Of a DNA stretch of 64,000 bases, positions 24,242 to 33,698 are shown one piece after another. The position numbers and the translations under genes are program-made. Positions within the stretch are counted from its first letter, which is position 1; every line of letters starts with the position of its first letter. The notes under the pieces were generated by a model that did not search any database, had not been told where the DNA came from, and was given only the letters and a program-made list of their open reading frames with translations. The DNA is from Methyloligella solikamskensis (GTDB lineage Bacteria; Pseudomonadota; Alphaproteobacteria; Rhizobiales; Methyloligellaceae). The DNA is taken from NCBI RefSeq assembly GCF_042676065.1, contig NZ_JBHTJO010000001.1, positions 1,488,001 to 1,552,000 of the forward strand. Direction: 5' to 3'.

Positions 24242-25726
24242 ATGTTTTCCCTCGCCGCGCTGCGCCGTGATTGGTTCTCCAACCTGCGCGGCGATATCCT
24301 CGCCGGTATCGTCGTTGCGCTCGCGCTGATCCCGGAGGCCATCGGCTTCTCGGTAATCGCGGGCGTCGATCCCAAGGTTGGTCTCTACGCGTCCTTCTCC
24401 ATCGCGGTGATCGCGGCCTTCGTCGGCGGTCGCCCGGGCATGATCTCGGCTGCGACCGCAGCGGTGGCGGTGCTTGTTGCGCCGCTGATCCAGAATCACG
24501 GCGTCGAATATCTCTTCGCGGCCACGATCCTGATGGGGATCCTGCAGGTGATCGCGGGCTTTCTGCGCCTCGATCTCCTGATGCAATACGTGTCGCGCTC
24601 GGTGGTGACGGGCTTCGTGAATGCGCTCGCCATCCTGATCTTCATCGCCCAGGTGCCGCAGCTCACGGGCGTGACCTGGATCACCTACGCCATGGTCGCT
24701 GCCGGGCTCGCGATCATCTACCTGTTCCCGTATCTGACGAAGATCGTGCCGTCGCCGCTCATCGCCATCGTTGTGCTGACGGTGGTCGCCATCTATGGCG
24801 GGCTCGATGTGAACACGGTGGGCGAGATGGGCCAGCTTCCGTCAACGCTGCCGTACTTCGCCATTCCCGCAGTGCCGCTCACCTTCGAGACGCTGCAGAT
24901 CATCTTTCCGTTCTCGCTGACCATGGCGGCCGTGGGCCTGCTGGAATCCATGATGACGGCGCAGATCGTCGACGATCTGACCGATACGCCGAGCGACAAG
25001 CGCCGCGAATGCAAAGGGCAGGGCATTGCCAATTTCGTGACCGGTTTCTTCGGCGGAATGGGCGGCTGCGCCATGATCGGCCAGTCGGTCATCAACATTA
25101 AGTCCGGCGGCCGGGGTCGGCTCTCGACCTTCGTGGCGGGCGCGTTCCTGCTCTTCCTGATCGTGGTGCTGGGACCACTGGTGAGCCAGATCCCCATGCC
25201 GTCCCTCGTGGCCGTCATGATCATGGTCTCTATCGGCACGTTCAGCTGGCGCTCCATCAAAGACCTCAAGATCCATCCCTGGCAGTCTTCCGTCGTGATG
25301 CTGGCGACCGTCGTCATGGTCGTGTGGACCCACGATCTGGCGCAAGGCGTGCTGGTGGGGGTGCTTCTGTCCGGACTGTTCTTCGCCGGCAAGGTGCGCG
25401 GCATGTTCACGGTCACCTCGGACCTATCGTCGGACGAGACCTGTCGTACCTATCGCATCATCGGCCAAGTGTTCTTCGCTTCCACCGAGCGCTTCGTGGA
25501 CGCGTTCGATTTCAAGGAAGTGCTCGATAAGGTCGTGATCGACGTGTCTCAGGCCCATTTCTGGGATATCTCTGCGGTCGGCACCCTGGACGAGGCGGTG
25601 CTGAAATTCCGGCGCGAGGGTGCGAGTGTCGAAGTGGTTGGGCTGAACGCGGCAAGCGCGACGCTCGTCGGGCGCTATGCCACCCACGACAAGCCGGGCG
25701 CGGCCGATCAACCGGCTGGGCACTGA
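24242..25726 (+). CDS. SulP-family anion transporter with STAS domain
   Basis: A 494-residue transporter. The N terminus LRGDILAGIVVALALIPEAI is the classic SulP entry, followed by some 10-12 membrane segments, including GRPGMISAATAAVAVLVAPL and GGMGGCAMIGQSVINIKSGG. The last 100 residues form a short STAS domain (VVIDVSQAHFWDISAVGTLD). SulP proteins carry sulfate, bicarbonate or other anions; the ion is unknown. ATG 24242 is preferred over the TTG six bases earlier. The gene is followed after 19 bases by a UspA pair, a common SulP partner. Confidence 0.9.
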   Translation: MFSLAALRRDWFSNLRGDILAGIVVALALIPEAIGFSVIAGVDPKVGLYASFSIAVIAAFVGGRPGMISAATAAVAVLVAPLIQNHGVEYLFAATILMGILQVIAGFLRLDLLMQYVSRSVVTGFVNALAILIFIAQVPQLTGVTWITYAMVAAGLAIIYLFPYLTKIVPSPLIAIVVLTVVAIYGGLDVNTVGEMGQLPSTLPYFAIPAVPLTFETLQIIFPFSLTMAAVGLLESMMTAQIVDDLTDTPSDKRRECKGQGIANFVTGFFGGMGGCAMIGQSVINIKSGGRGRLSTFVAGAFLLFLIVVLGPLVSQIPMPSLVAVMIMVSIGTFSWRSIKDLKIHPWQSSVVMLATVVMVVWTHDLAQGVLVGVLLSGLFFAGKVRGMFTVTSDLSSDETCRTYRIIGQVFFASTERFVDAFDFKEVLDKVVIDVSQAHFWDISAVGTLDEAVLKFRREGASVEVVGLNAASATLVGRYATHDKPGAADQPAGH

Positions 25727-25745
25727 GCTTTAGGGGAGGAATGAG

Positions 25746-26600
25746 ATGACGCGACTTCTGGCCTGCATCGATGCTTCGACCTATGCGAACAGCGTCTGCG
25801 CGCTGACCGCCTGGGCGGCCAAGCGGCTCGATGCGGCGGTGGAGCTCCTGCACGTCATCCAGCGGAAGGATTCGGCGAGCGCCCGCAACGATCTCAGCGG
25901 GGCCATCGGGCTCGGCGTGAAGAGCGAGCTTCTGGAAGAGCTGACCCGGATCGACGAGGCGGCGGGCAAGGCCGCCATCGAGCAGGGGCGGGCCTTGCTG
26001 AACGCGGCGGAGAAATCGCTGAACGAGGCGGGCGTCTCGGACATCCATCAGGTCCATCGCCATGGCGGGATCATCGACACCATCGTCGAGCAGGAAGAGA
26101 CCGCCGATCTCGTGGTGATCGGCAAGCGCGGCGCCTCCAGTGACTTCGCTTCCGAGCATATCGGCTCCAACCTGGAACGGGTCGTGCGCAGCAGCTCCAA
26201 GCCGGTGCTGATCGCCTCACGCCACGTGCTTGAGCCCAAATCTGCCGTGCTCGCCTATGACGGCAGCCCCGCAGCCCGCCGTGCGCTGCACTACGTGGCC
26301 AATTCGAACCTGTTCGAAGGGCTGGCGGTCCATGTTGTCGTTGCGGGGTCGAACAGCCCGAAGAATTGCGACTTGTTGGAAGAGGCCTCTTCCCAGCTTT
26401 CGGGCCGCAAGCCGGCGACCGTGACTCATCTCGCCGACGGCCCCGCCGAGGCGGTGATCGCCGAGTATCTCGGCACGGTCGACGACGCGCTGCTCATCAT
26501 GGGCGCGTACGGCCATTCGCCCTTCCGGGCGTTCATCGTCGGCAGCACGACCACCGCCATGGTCCGCACAGTTCACGTGCCGGTCCTGCTGCTGCGGTAG
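25746..26600 (+). CDS. Tandem-domain universal stress protein
   Basis: A 284-residue protein with two UspA domains. Domain 1 (about 1-155) ends with VVIGKRGASSDFASEHIGSN; domain 2 (about 160-284) ends with IMGAYGHSPFRAFIVGSTTT, a G-x2-G-x9-G-S ATP-binding motif. Domain 1 has one extra residue in the loop, so nucleotide binding there is less certain. It follows SulP in the same operon with a strong GGGGAGGA site. Usp proteins respond to starvation and stress; pairing with SulP suggests regulation of ion uptake, as an inference. Confidence 0.9.
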   Translation: MTRLLACIDASTYANSVCALTAWAAKRLDAAVELLHVIQRKDSASARNDLSGAIGLGVKSELLEELTRIDEAAGKAAIEQGRALLNAAEKSLNEAGVSDIHQVHRHGGIIDTIVEQEETADLVVIGKRGASSDFASEHIGSNLERVVRSSSKPVLIASRHVLEPKSAVLAYDGSPAARRALHYVANSNLFEGLAVHVVVAGSNSPKNCDLLEEASSQLSGRKPATVTHLADGPAEAVIAEYLGTVDDALLIMGAYGHSPFRAFIVGSTTTAMVRTVHVPVLLLR

Positions 26601-26700
26601 CCGTTTTCATTAAGCGCTTCGGTTTGTTTGGGTTTCCCCTCGCGTTCCAGACCCCATATCTGGCATAAGCTAGTCTCTTGCAGAGGATTGGAGCGGATCG

Positions 26701-27564
26701 GTGTCTGTCCAAAGCCATACCAAACGCCTCACGGCGCCCGACATTGCCCGTAAGAAGGGGGGAGAGCCCGTTGTGGCCCTCACCGCCTATCACGCCCACA
26801 CGGCGAAGATCGTCGATCCGTTCGTCGATCTGCTGCTCGTGGGCGATTCCCTCGGCATGGTGATGCATGGCTACGAGACGACGGTGCCGGTGCCCCTCGA
26901 CCTCATGATCCGCCATGCCCAGGCCGTGGTGCGGGGCTCCGAGAAGGGGCTCGTGGTCGTCGACATGCCCTTCGGCTCCTATGAGGAGAGCCCCCAGGTC
27001 GCGTTCCGCAATGCCGCGCGCGTGCTGAAAGAGACTGGCGCCGGGGCGGTGAAGCTGGAAGGCGGCACCCATATGGCCGAGACCATCCAGTATCTAACCG
27101 ACCGGGGCATTCCGGTGATGGCCCATATCGGCATGACGCCCCAATCGGTGAACGTGTTCGGCAGCTTCAAGGCGCAAGGGCGCCGTCGTTCCGAATGGGC
27201 GAAGTTCGAAGAGGACGCCCGCGCGATCTCCGACGCTGGCGCTTTCGCCGTCGTCGTGGAGGCGCTGGCCGAGCTTCTGGCGGCGCGGATCACCCGGCAA
27301 ATCCCGATTCCGACCATCGGCATCGGCGCTTCCGCCGAATGCGACGGACAGATCCTCGTGCTGGAGGATCTGCTCGGCCTGTCGCCGCGGGTGCCGAAAT
27401 TCGTGAAGGAATATGCGCAGTTGGGCGATGCCATCCGCAATGCGGTCTCGGCCTATGCGGACGACGTGCGGTCACGCCAGTTTCCCGGCGACGAGAATAC
27501 CTATCCCATGCTGGACGACGAGGAGTCCGAGGCGCAGCCGGAGCCGAAGACAGCCTCCCGCTAG
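26701..27564 (+). CDS. panB: 3-methyl-2-oxobutanoate hydroxymethyltransferase (PanB)
   Basis: A 287-residue enzyme of pantothenate biosynthesis that transfers a hydroxymethyl group from methylene-tetrahydrofolate to 2-oxoisovalerate. The family motifs are VALTAYHAHTAKIVD, LLVGDSLGMVMHGYETT, VVDMPFGSYEESP, AVKLEGGTHMAETI, AHIGMTPQSVN and IPTIGIGASAECDGQILVLED; the metal-binding aspartates and catalytic glutamate are all present. Translation starts at a GTG. The last 20 residues are an acidic extension. panC is not adjacent, so the pathway genes are split. Confidence 0.95.
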   Translation: MSVQSHTKRLTAPDIARKKGGEPVVALTAYHAHTAKIVDPFVDLLLVGDSLGMVMHGYETTVPVPLDLMIRHAQAVVRGSEKGLVVVDMPFGSYEESPQVAFRNAARVLKETGAGAVKLEGGTHMAETIQYLTDRGIPVMAHIGMTPQSVNVFGSFKAQGRRRSEWAKFEEDARAISDAGAFAVVVEALAELLAARITRQIPIPTIGIGASAECDGQILVLEDLLGLSPRVPKFVKEYAQLGDAIRNAVSAYADDVRSRQFPGDENTYPMLDDEESEAQPEPKTASR

Positions 27565-27717
27565 AGGCGCATGTCTGGAGGCGGCGGTGGAGCCCGAAGC
27601 GGAATTTCGCGCTTCTCGGCTTGCTTCGGACCGGCGGCTTCACTATACGCCCCGAGTGGATATAAGCGGCTGACGACCAGAAGAATCTGCTGCAGGAAAC
27701 GCCTTTAAGGTAGGGCC

Positions 27718-28779
27718 ATGAGTGACGGTGATCTTTTTCGCGAGGTGGACCAAGCGATCCGCCATGAGCGGTATCGGCTCCTTTGGGACCGCTATGGCTT
27801 CTACATCCTTGGGGCTGCCGCGCTGATCGTGCTGGTTGTGGCCGGCTATCGCGGCTGGGTCTACTGGCAGGAGAAACAGGCCCAGGAGACGGGCGCGGAG
27901 TTCGTCTCGGCTATGGAGCTGGTTCAGGCGGAGAACACCGAGAAGGCCGAAGAGGCCTTCCAGGATCTCGCCGAGAAGGCCCCCCAGGGCTACGAGACCC
28001 TGTCGCGCTTCCAGGTCGCGGCGGCCGAAGCCAATCTCGGGAACACCAAAGAGGCGATCGCCAAATACGATGCCATTGCTCAGGACGGCAGCGTCGATTC
28101 CATCCTGCGCGGCAATGCGGTGATCCAGGCCGCGACCCTGCGGCTGCCGGATGCTGACTATGCCGAGATGGAGCGCCGGCTGGAGCCCTTGATCGAGGAG
28201 AACAGCCCGTGGCGCTATTCCGCCCGCGATCTCCTCGGCCTGTCGGCCTACCGGACCGGCGACATGGAAACCGCCCAGGAGCACTTCAACACGCTGCTCG
28301 CCGATAGCGGCACGCCGGCCAATCTGCGGGAGCGGACGACGGTGATGTTGGCGGTGATCTCGGGCGCGATGTCCTCCGGCGAGGCGCCGGGCGGCACCGA
28401 AGCTGCGCCTGACGCTGGGGATGCCCCGGCCGAAGGCGCTTCTGCTCCTGCGGAGACTTCGCCTGCGGAAACTGCGCCGTCTGCTTCCGAGACCGCACCG
28501 GCCGAAGAGACGCCTTCCGCCGAGGCACCGGACGCTGAGACACCGGCTGCGGACGATGCCGCTGCGCCGGCGGAGACTGCGCCGCCTGCGAACGATGCAC
28601 CCGCGATGCACGACAGCACACCGGAGCAGGGGACAGCGCCTGCGGAAGAAAGCTCGCCTGCGCAAGACAGTTCGTCCGAGGCCGGGTCTTCGGATGAGGG
28701 CGCGAGCGAACCGGACGACACCGGATCTGCGGACGACACGTCTTCTGAAGAGGAGACGCCTCCGGCGGGGTCCAACTAA
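27718..28779 (+). CDS. YfgM-like TPR membrane protein with long acidic Pro/Ala-rich tail
   Basis: A 353-residue protein. Residues 1-25 (DLFREVDQAIRHERYRLLWD) are cytosolic, followed by a membrane anchor (FYILGAAALIVLVVAGYRG) and a YfgM/DUF2133 TPR-like region to about residue 220. The last 130 residues are low-complexity A/P/E/T/S/D sequence with repeated E-T-A-P and A-E-E blocks. The locus yfgM-bamB-der is conserved in Proteobacteria, which supports the assignment. YfgM links the Sec translocon to periplasmic chaperones in E. coli. The tail is much longer than in E. coli YfgM, which lacks it. The gene is 27 bases upstream of bamB. Confidence 0.88.
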   Translation: MSDGDLFREVDQAIRHERYRLLWDRYGFYILGAAALIVLVVAGYRGWVYWQEKQAQETGAEFVSAMELVQAENTEKAEEAFQDLAEKAPQGYETLSRFQVAAAEANLGNTKEAIAKYDAIAQDGSVDSILRGNAVIQAATLRLPDADYAEMERRLEPLIEENSPWRYSARDLLGLSAYRTGDMETAQEHFNTLLADSGTPANLRERTTVMLAVISGAMSSGEAPGGTEAAPDAGDAPAEGASAPAETSPAETAPSASETAPAEETPSAEAPDAETPAADDAAAPAETAPPANDAPAMHDSTPEQGTAPAEESSPAQDSSSEAGSSDEGASEPDDTGSADDTSSEEETPPAGSN

Positions 28780-28806
28780 CGGCGCATTTTTTCAGGGGTG
28801 GCACGC

Positions 28807-30138
28807 GTGGCTGTGGAAGGTTTGAGACGCAAGATTGGCGCACACGGAAAGTCCGCCCTCAAGCTCGCTCTCGCCTCCAGCTTCGTGATCGGCCTTGCCG
28901 CCTGTGGCGCCAGCTCTCTGAACCCCTTCGAGAAGGAAGAGGCGAAGCTTCCGGGCGAGCGCATTGCGGTTATCCCGGATAAGGACTACCAGCCCGAGAC
29001 CTCCCGTTCCGTCTCGATCCCTGGGGCGCGCACCAACAGCGCCTGGCCGCAGCCTGGCGGGTCGGCCAGCAATTCCCTCGGCAATCTGGCCCTGAGCGGC
29101 AATCTCACCAAACGTTGGCAGGTCAGCGTCGGCGAAGGGTCCTCCAAGCGGGGCCGGCTCAGCGCCGTGCCCATCGCCTCTGGCGACCGGATCTTCACCC
29201 TGGATGCCGAAGGCAATGTCTCGGCGTTCTCTGCCTCCAGCGGGGCCAAGATCTGGGCCGCCACCACGACACCGCCCAATGAAAGCGGCTCGGAAGGCTT
29301 CGGCGGCGGGCTTGCGATGGATAGCGGCCGGATCTATGCGACGACTGGCTTTGGCACTGTCGTCGCCTTTGACGCGGGTAGCGGCGCGGTGGTGTGGACC
29401 ACGCGGACGGGTAAGCCGATCCGCTCCTCGCCGACCGTCTCAGACGGCAAGATCTTCTTCGTCTCCACCGACAGTGTCATCCATTGCCTGAACGCCAATA
29501 CGGGCGCGGAGATCTGGAAAAAGCGAGGGCTCCCGGAGCCGGCCTCGCTGCTCTCCAATGTCAGCCCGGCGGTGAGCAGCGGCGTCGTGGTCGCGCCGTT
29601 CCCGTCCGGCGATCTGGGAGCGTATCAAGCCTCGAACGGCAAGCAGAAATGGACGGAGTCCCTGACCAGCCGAGCGGCCAACACGGCGTCTGGCGTGCTT
29701 GCAGATCCGGCCCGGCCGGTGATCGATCGGGGCATCGTCTTCGGCGTCAGCCATGGCGGGCGCATGGCGGCCACTTCGCTCTCCTCGGGCTCGCGGAGCT
29801 GGAGCAAGCCCATCGCCAGCACTCAGATGCCTTGGCTGGCGGGCGGCACGGTCTTCGTGGTGGATGTGCACGGCAAGCTGCTGGCCCTGTCGCGCAGCAA
29901 CGGTGCGATCAACTGGGTGAGCGAGCTGCCCAAGGCGTCCCGCTGGAGCGGCCCGGTGCTTGCCGGCGGGCGGCTGTGGCTGGTGTCCAGCGCAGGGCTG
30001 CTGATTGGCGCCGATGCCCGCACCGGCCAGATCGCCACCGAGATAAATCTCGGCCAAGCCGTCCTCATCGCGCCCATTGTCGTCTCGGGCCGGATGTATA
30101 TCCTCACCGACGAGGCCGAGCTGATCGCGCTCGGCTAG
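28807..30138 (+). CDS. bamB: Outer-membrane assembly lipoprotein BamB (PQQ-like beta-propeller)
   Basis: A 443-residue lipoprotein of the BAM complex that inserts beta-barrel proteins into the outer membrane. The signal ends in the lipobox GLAACG near residue 32. The propeller follows with repeated blades such as GDRIFTLDAEGNVSAFSASS, GRIYATTGFGTVVAFDAGSG and GTVFVVDVHGKLLALSRSNG. The start is placed at GTG 28807, because AGGGGTGG lies at proper distance; an earlier GTG at 28798 has none. It lies between the YfgM-like gene and der, the classical arrangement. Confidence 0.92.
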   Translation: MAVEGLRRKIGAHGKSALKLALASSFVIGLAACGASSLNPFEKEEAKLPGERIAVIPDKDYQPETSRSVSIPGARTNSAWPQPGGSASNSLGNLALSGNLTKRWQVSVGEGSSKRGRLSAVPIASGDRIFTLDAEGNVSAFSASSGAKIWAATTTPPNESGSEGFGGGLAMDSGRIYATTGFGTVVAFDAGSGAVVWTTRTGKPIRSSPTVSDGKIFFVSTDSVIHCLNANTGAEIWKKRGLPEPASLLSNVSPAVSSGVVVAPFPSGDLGAYQASNGKQKWTESLTSRAANTASGVLADPARPVIDRGIVFGVSHGGRMAATSLSSGSRSWSKPIASTQMPWLAGGTVFVVDVHGKLLALSRSNGAINWVSELPKASRWSGPVLAGGRLWLVSSAGLLIGADARTGQIATEINLGQAVLIAPIVVSGRMYILTDEAELIALG

Positions 30139-30185
30139 CAGCTTGCGGTCCCGATGCTTAAGGGCCGCCCTCATCCGGTTCATTC

Positions 30186-31550
30186 ATGACCTTTACCGTC
30201 GCCATCGTCGGACGGCCCAATGTAGGCAAGTCCTCTCTGTTCAACAAGCTGGTCGGGCGCCGCCTTGCGCTCGTCGACGATCAGCCGGGGCTGACCCGCG
30301 ATCGCCGTGTGGCCGACGCCGAGCTCGGCGATATGCGCATCAGGCTGATCGATACGGCGGGGCTGGAGGACAGCGGCAACGAGCTTCTGAGCAATATGCG
30401 CCGGCAGACCATGGCCGCCATCGGGCAAGCCGATCTGGTGCTGTTCCTGATCGATGCGCGGGAGGGGGTGATTCCCGCCGACCAGATGTTCGCCGGCATG
30501 GTGCGGGATTCCGGCAAGCCGGTGATCGTGGCCGGCAACAAGTGCGAGGGCCGCGCCGCTGAGCCGGGGCTGATGGAGGCCTATTCGTTGGGCTTCGGCG
30601 AGCCCATCGCGCTCTCGGCGGAACATGCGATCGGGTTGGGCGATGTGTCCGCCGCCATCGTCGAGGCTGCCGAGGCGCAGTGCGAGGCCCGGGGCGAGGG
30701 CAGCGAGGTGGAAGAAGGCGATGAGCGGCCCCTCAAGCTCGCCATCGTGGGCCGGCCCAATGCGGGCAAGTCTACGCTCGTGAACGCGCTTTTGGGCGAG
30801 GAGCGCATGATCACAGGCTCCGAGGCCGGCATCACCCGGGACGCTATCGCAAACGATCTGGAATGGGCCGGTCGGCCAATCGAGCTTTTCGACACGGCGG
30901 GCCTGCGCCGGAAGATGCGGGTCGAGGGCAAGGCGGAGACGCTCTCCGTGGGCGACGCCTTGCGGGCCATCCGGTTTGCCGAAGTCGTCGTGCTCGTGAT
31001 CGATGCGGAGCGGCCTTTCGAGAAGCAGGATCTCACCATCGCCGATCTGATTATCCGCGAGGGCCGCGGTATCGTCATCGCGCTCAACAAGTGGGATCTG
31101 GTGAGGGACAAGCAGGGCCGGGTGAAGGAGCTTCGCGAGATGTGCGAGCGGTTGCTGCCCCAGGCCAAGGGCGTGCCGCTGTTGCCCATCTCCGGCCTCA
31201 AGAGCAAGGGGCTCGATGCGCTCATGGCGGGCGTATTCGAGATGGCGCGGCTTTGGAACAAGCGGTTGCCGACGGCGAAGCTGAACGACTGGCTCATCGA
31301 TATGGTCGAGGCTCATCCGCCACCCCATGTCGGCGGGCGCCGGCTCAAGCTCCGCTACATGACTCAGGTGAATGCCCGGCCGCCGACTTTCGTCGCCTTC
31401 TGCTCCAAGCCGAAAGATCTGCCGGAGTCCTATATCCGCTATCTGGTCAACGGCTTGCGCGAGGACTTCAAGATGCCTGGCGTGCCGATCCGCTTCAATC
31501 TGCGCAAAGGGGAGAACCCTTACGCGGGGAAGGCGAGGGCGCGGCGATGA
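30186..31550 (+). CDS. der: Ribosome assembly GTPase Der (EngA)
   Basis: A 454-residue protein with two consecutive GTPase domains and a C-terminal KH-like domain. The first P-loop is GRPNVGKSSLFN near residue 8, the second GRPNAGKSTLVN near residue 190, with DTAGLEDS and DTAGLRRK switch II motifs and NKCE and NKWD G4 motifs. Der assists maturation of the 50S subunit. Its stop overlaps the next start (ATGA), coupling it to holC. Confidence 0.97.
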   Translation: MTFTVAIVGRPNVGKSSLFNKLVGRRLALVDDQPGLTRDRRVADAELGDMRIRLIDTAGLEDSGNELLSNMRRQTMAAIGQADLVLFLIDAREGVIPADQMFAGMVRDSGKPVIVAGNKCEGRAAEPGLMEAYSLGFGEPIALSAEHAIGLGDVSAAIVEAAEAQCEARGEGSEVEEGDERPLKLAIVGRPNAGKSTLVNALLGEERMITGSEAGITRDAIANDLEWAGRPIELFDTAGLRRKMRVEGKAETLSVGDALRAIRFAEVVVLVIDAERPFEKQDLTIADLIIREGRGIVIALNKWDLVRDKQGRVKELREMCERLLPQAKGVPLLPISGLKSKGLDALMAGVFEMARLWNKRLPTAKLNDWLIDMVEAHPPPHVGGRRLKLRYMTQVNARPPTFVAFCSKPKDLPESYIRYLVNGLREDFKMPGVPIRFNLRKGENPYAGKARARR

Positions 31551-32008
31551 GCGAGGCGGCGCCAGAGCTCTATTTTTATCATCTGGAGCAGCGGAGCCTC
31601 GAAGACGTGCTGCCGGTGCTTCTGGAGCGCTCCCTGGAGCGGGGCTGGCGGGCGGTCGTGCAGGCGGGCAGCGCGGAGCGGCTGGAGCAGCTCAACTCCC
31701 ATCTTTGGACCTATTCCCAGGCGAGCTTCCTGCCCCACGGCACGGCGGAGGACGGCCCGCCGGCGGAGCAACCGATCTTCCTAACCCTTGAGGACGAGAA
31801 CCCCAACGGGGCCGCGATCCGCTTCCTGGTGGACGGTGCGCCGCTGTCGGAGATGGAAGGCTACGAGCGGGTCGTGATCCTGTTCGACGGGCGCGACGAC
31901 GAGGCGACGGCTCAGGCTCGGCAGGAATGGAAGGCCGCGCGGGACCAGGATATTCCAGTCAGCTACTGGCAGCAGGACGAGACGGGCCGCTGGCAGCAGA
32001 AGGCGTAG
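31547..32008 (+). CDS. holC: DNA polymerase III subunit chi
   Basis: A 153-residue HolC-family protein. LYFYHLEQRSLEDVLPVLLE opens the domain, followed by LWTYSQASFLPHGTAEDGPP, QPIFLTLEDENPNGAAIRFL and the C-terminal YERVVILFDGRDDEATAQAR. Chi links the clamp-loader to SSB. The gene overlaps der by four bases. In most Alphaproteobacteria holC lies beside pepA, so this position after der is less usual, but the sequence match is good. Confidence 0.88.
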   Translation: MSEAAPELYFYHLEQRSLEDVLPVLLERSLERGWRAVVQAGSAERLEQLNSHLWTYSQASFLPHGTAEDGPPAEQPIFLTLEDENPNGAAIRFLVDGAPLSEMEGYERVVILFDGRDDEATAQARQEWKAARDQDIPVSYWQQDETGRWQQKA

Positions 32009-32067
32009 AGCGCGCCACGAAGATGCTCTACGCTCTTGTAAAGCGATGGGTTGGGAGCGGTTCGGCG

Positions 32068-32736
32068 ATGCGTTTATGGTCATGTTTTGCGGCGGCGTTG
32101 TGGGGCTGGAGTCTTGGCGCCGGCGGTGCGCTGGCGAGCGATTGCGCCCGCGATCTCTACGACCACAACGGCTCTCTGATGGAGATCGAGTTCTGCGACG
32201 GGGGCAGCGTCGTGATCGAATATGTCGAGCCGCGACCCGGACTGCAGAAGGCTGGCGTGGAGAGCGGCACGGTGCTCTTCAAGGGATCGCAGGCTGGCGA
32301 CGGCAAGGTGAGCGGCAAGGCGACCATCTTCGACCGGAAATGTGGAGCGCTGACCTATCCCGTTGCCGGCGAGGCGGTCGGCGATGCGCTGATCTTGAAT
32401 GGGGCTGCGCCGGTTCGTGGGGCCGATTGCAAGGTGAAGCGCTATCGGGAAGACGAGCTCGCCTTCGCTTGGAAAGGCGCGGAGGTGCAGGAGCCGCCTG
32501 CCGGAGCAGGGTCTGGGAACGGCGACTGGTACGCCATCGCCGCGGCGAGCCGGAATAGGGCGGAGGCGCAGGCCAAGGCGAACCGGCTGGGCTCAGGCTG
32601 GTTTGTGATGAAGACCGATCGCTGCCCGAACTTCACCAAAGGGCTTTGGATCGCCACCGCCGGCCCTCACGACAAGGTCGAGGCCGAAGCCTACGCGGGC
32701 GGGCCTTCGAGCGCCTATATCAAGCGCTGCCACTAG
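32068..32736 (+). CDS. Exported hypothetical protein with SPOR-like C-terminal segment
   Basis: A 222-residue protein with a Sec signal (MRLWSCFAAALWGWSLGAGG, cleavage likely at ALA-SDC). The middle is a small beta-rich region with cysteines (CARDLYDHNG, FCDGGSVVIEYVE, DRKCGALTYPVAG). The end, WYAIAAASRNRAEAQAKANR followed by WFVMKTDRCPNF, resembles a SPOR repeat. I do not recognise a family for the whole protein. The ATG at 32068 has GGGAG; the in-frame ATG at 32023 lacks a site and would spoil the signal peptide. Confidence 0.75.
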   Translation: MRLWSCFAAALWGWSLGAGGALASDCARDLYDHNGSLMEIEFCDGGSVVIEYVEPRPGLQKAGVESGTVLFKGSQAGDGKVSGKATIFDRKCGALTYPVAGEAVGDALILNGAAPVRGADCKVKRYREDELAFAWKGAEVQEPPAGAGSGNGDWYAIAAASRNRAEAQAKANRLGSGWFVMKTDRCPNFTKGLWIATAGPHDKVEAEAYAGGPSSAYIKRCH

Positions 32737-32742
32737 CTGCCC

Positions 32743-33093
32743 TCAAATGGCGATGCCGTAGCGCTTCAGCACCTGAAGCATGGCAAGATAGCCGAGCACG
32801 GTGAGCCCAACCGAGATGCCCAAGCTCAGATAGAAGCCCATGCCCCGCTGCAGCATAAGGGGCAGGGTGATGAAAAGGATGAGCGAGGGCAGCACCAGCC
32901 AGAAGACGCTGGTGGCGAAGCTCTCGATCTTCGCCACGTCCTTGGTGTCGATATAGAGCCAGATCATGGCCAGCACCGAGACCAGAGGGATAGACGCCAG
33001 GATCGCCGCCATCACGGAGCTGCGCTTGCCGATCTCGGAGATGATCACGATCAGCACGGCGGTGATCACGAGCTTCAAAGTGGCGTAGAGCAA
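32743..33093 (-). CDS. DUF3147-family small membrane protein
   Basis: A 116-residue protein with four membrane helices, clearly matching DUF3147 (LKLVITAVLIVIISEIGKRS, AAILASIPLVSVLAMIWLY, SVFWLVLPSLILFITLPLM, LGISVGLTVLGYLAMLQVL). The long open frame upstream has no start with a binding site; the TTG at 33093, preceded by AAGAGG at good spacing, gives exactly the family length. Function unknown. It is divergent from ndk. Confidence 0.85.
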   Translation of the reverse strand: MLYATLKLVITAVLIVIISEIGKRSSVMAAILASIPLVSVLAMIWLYIDTKDVAKIESFATSVFWLVLPSLILFITLPLMLQRGMGFYLSLGISVGLTVLGYLAMLQVLKRYGIAI

Positions 33094-33213
33094 GGGTGGC
33101 CTCTTCGATTTTTCGGTTTCGCAAGGCGCGGCAAAGGCTTCGCTTGCCGGGGGCAAATGCGACCGGTATAAGCGCCGCCAAATGAGTTTAGGGATTTTTG
33201 AGGGGTTTTGGCC

Positions 33214-33636
33214 ATGGCCAACGAACGTACGCTTTCCATCATCAAGCCGGACGCCACGGAGCGGAACATTACCGGCAAGATCATCAGCAAGCTCGAAGAT
33301 GCGGGCCTGCGGGTGATCGCGCAGAAGCGCGTGTGGTGGAAAAAGAAGGACGCGAAGGACTTCTACGAGGTCCATAAGGAGCGTCCCTTCTTCAAGGACC
33401 TTGTCGCCTACATGACCTCCGGCCCGATCGTTATTCAGGTGCTGGAAGGCGAGGACGCGGTTGCCAAGAACCGTCAGGTGATGGGCGCTACCAGCCCGGT
33501 GGATGCCGAGGACGGCACCATCCGGAAGGAGTTCGGCGTCAATATCGAGCGCAACTCCGTGCACGGCTCCGACAGCGTCGAGAACGCCAAGAAGGAGATC
33601 GATATGTGCTTCTCCAAGAAAGAGATCGTCGGCTAG
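33214..33636 (+). CDS. ndk: Nucleoside diphosphate kinase
   Basis: A 140-residue enzyme that balances NTP pools by phosphate transfer through a histidine. RTLSIIKPDATERNITGKII opens the fold; VMGATSPVDAEDGTIRKEFG is the substrate loop; the active-site histidine is in NSVHGSDSVENA near residue 117. Length and motifs are standard. A strong intrinsic terminator follows at 33699. Confidence 0.97.
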   Translation: MANERTLSIIKPDATERNITGKIISKLEDAGLRVIAQKRVWWKKKDAKDFYEVHKERPFFKDLVAYMTSGPIVIQVLEGEDAVAKNRQVMGATSPVDAEDGTIRKEFGVNIERNSVHGSDSVENAKKEIDMCFSKKEIVG

Positions 33637-33698
33637 CTGCAAGCTGCGCGAGCCGGACTTCCTCTCCCCAGGGGTGAGAGGTGTACGGTCGGAAACAA

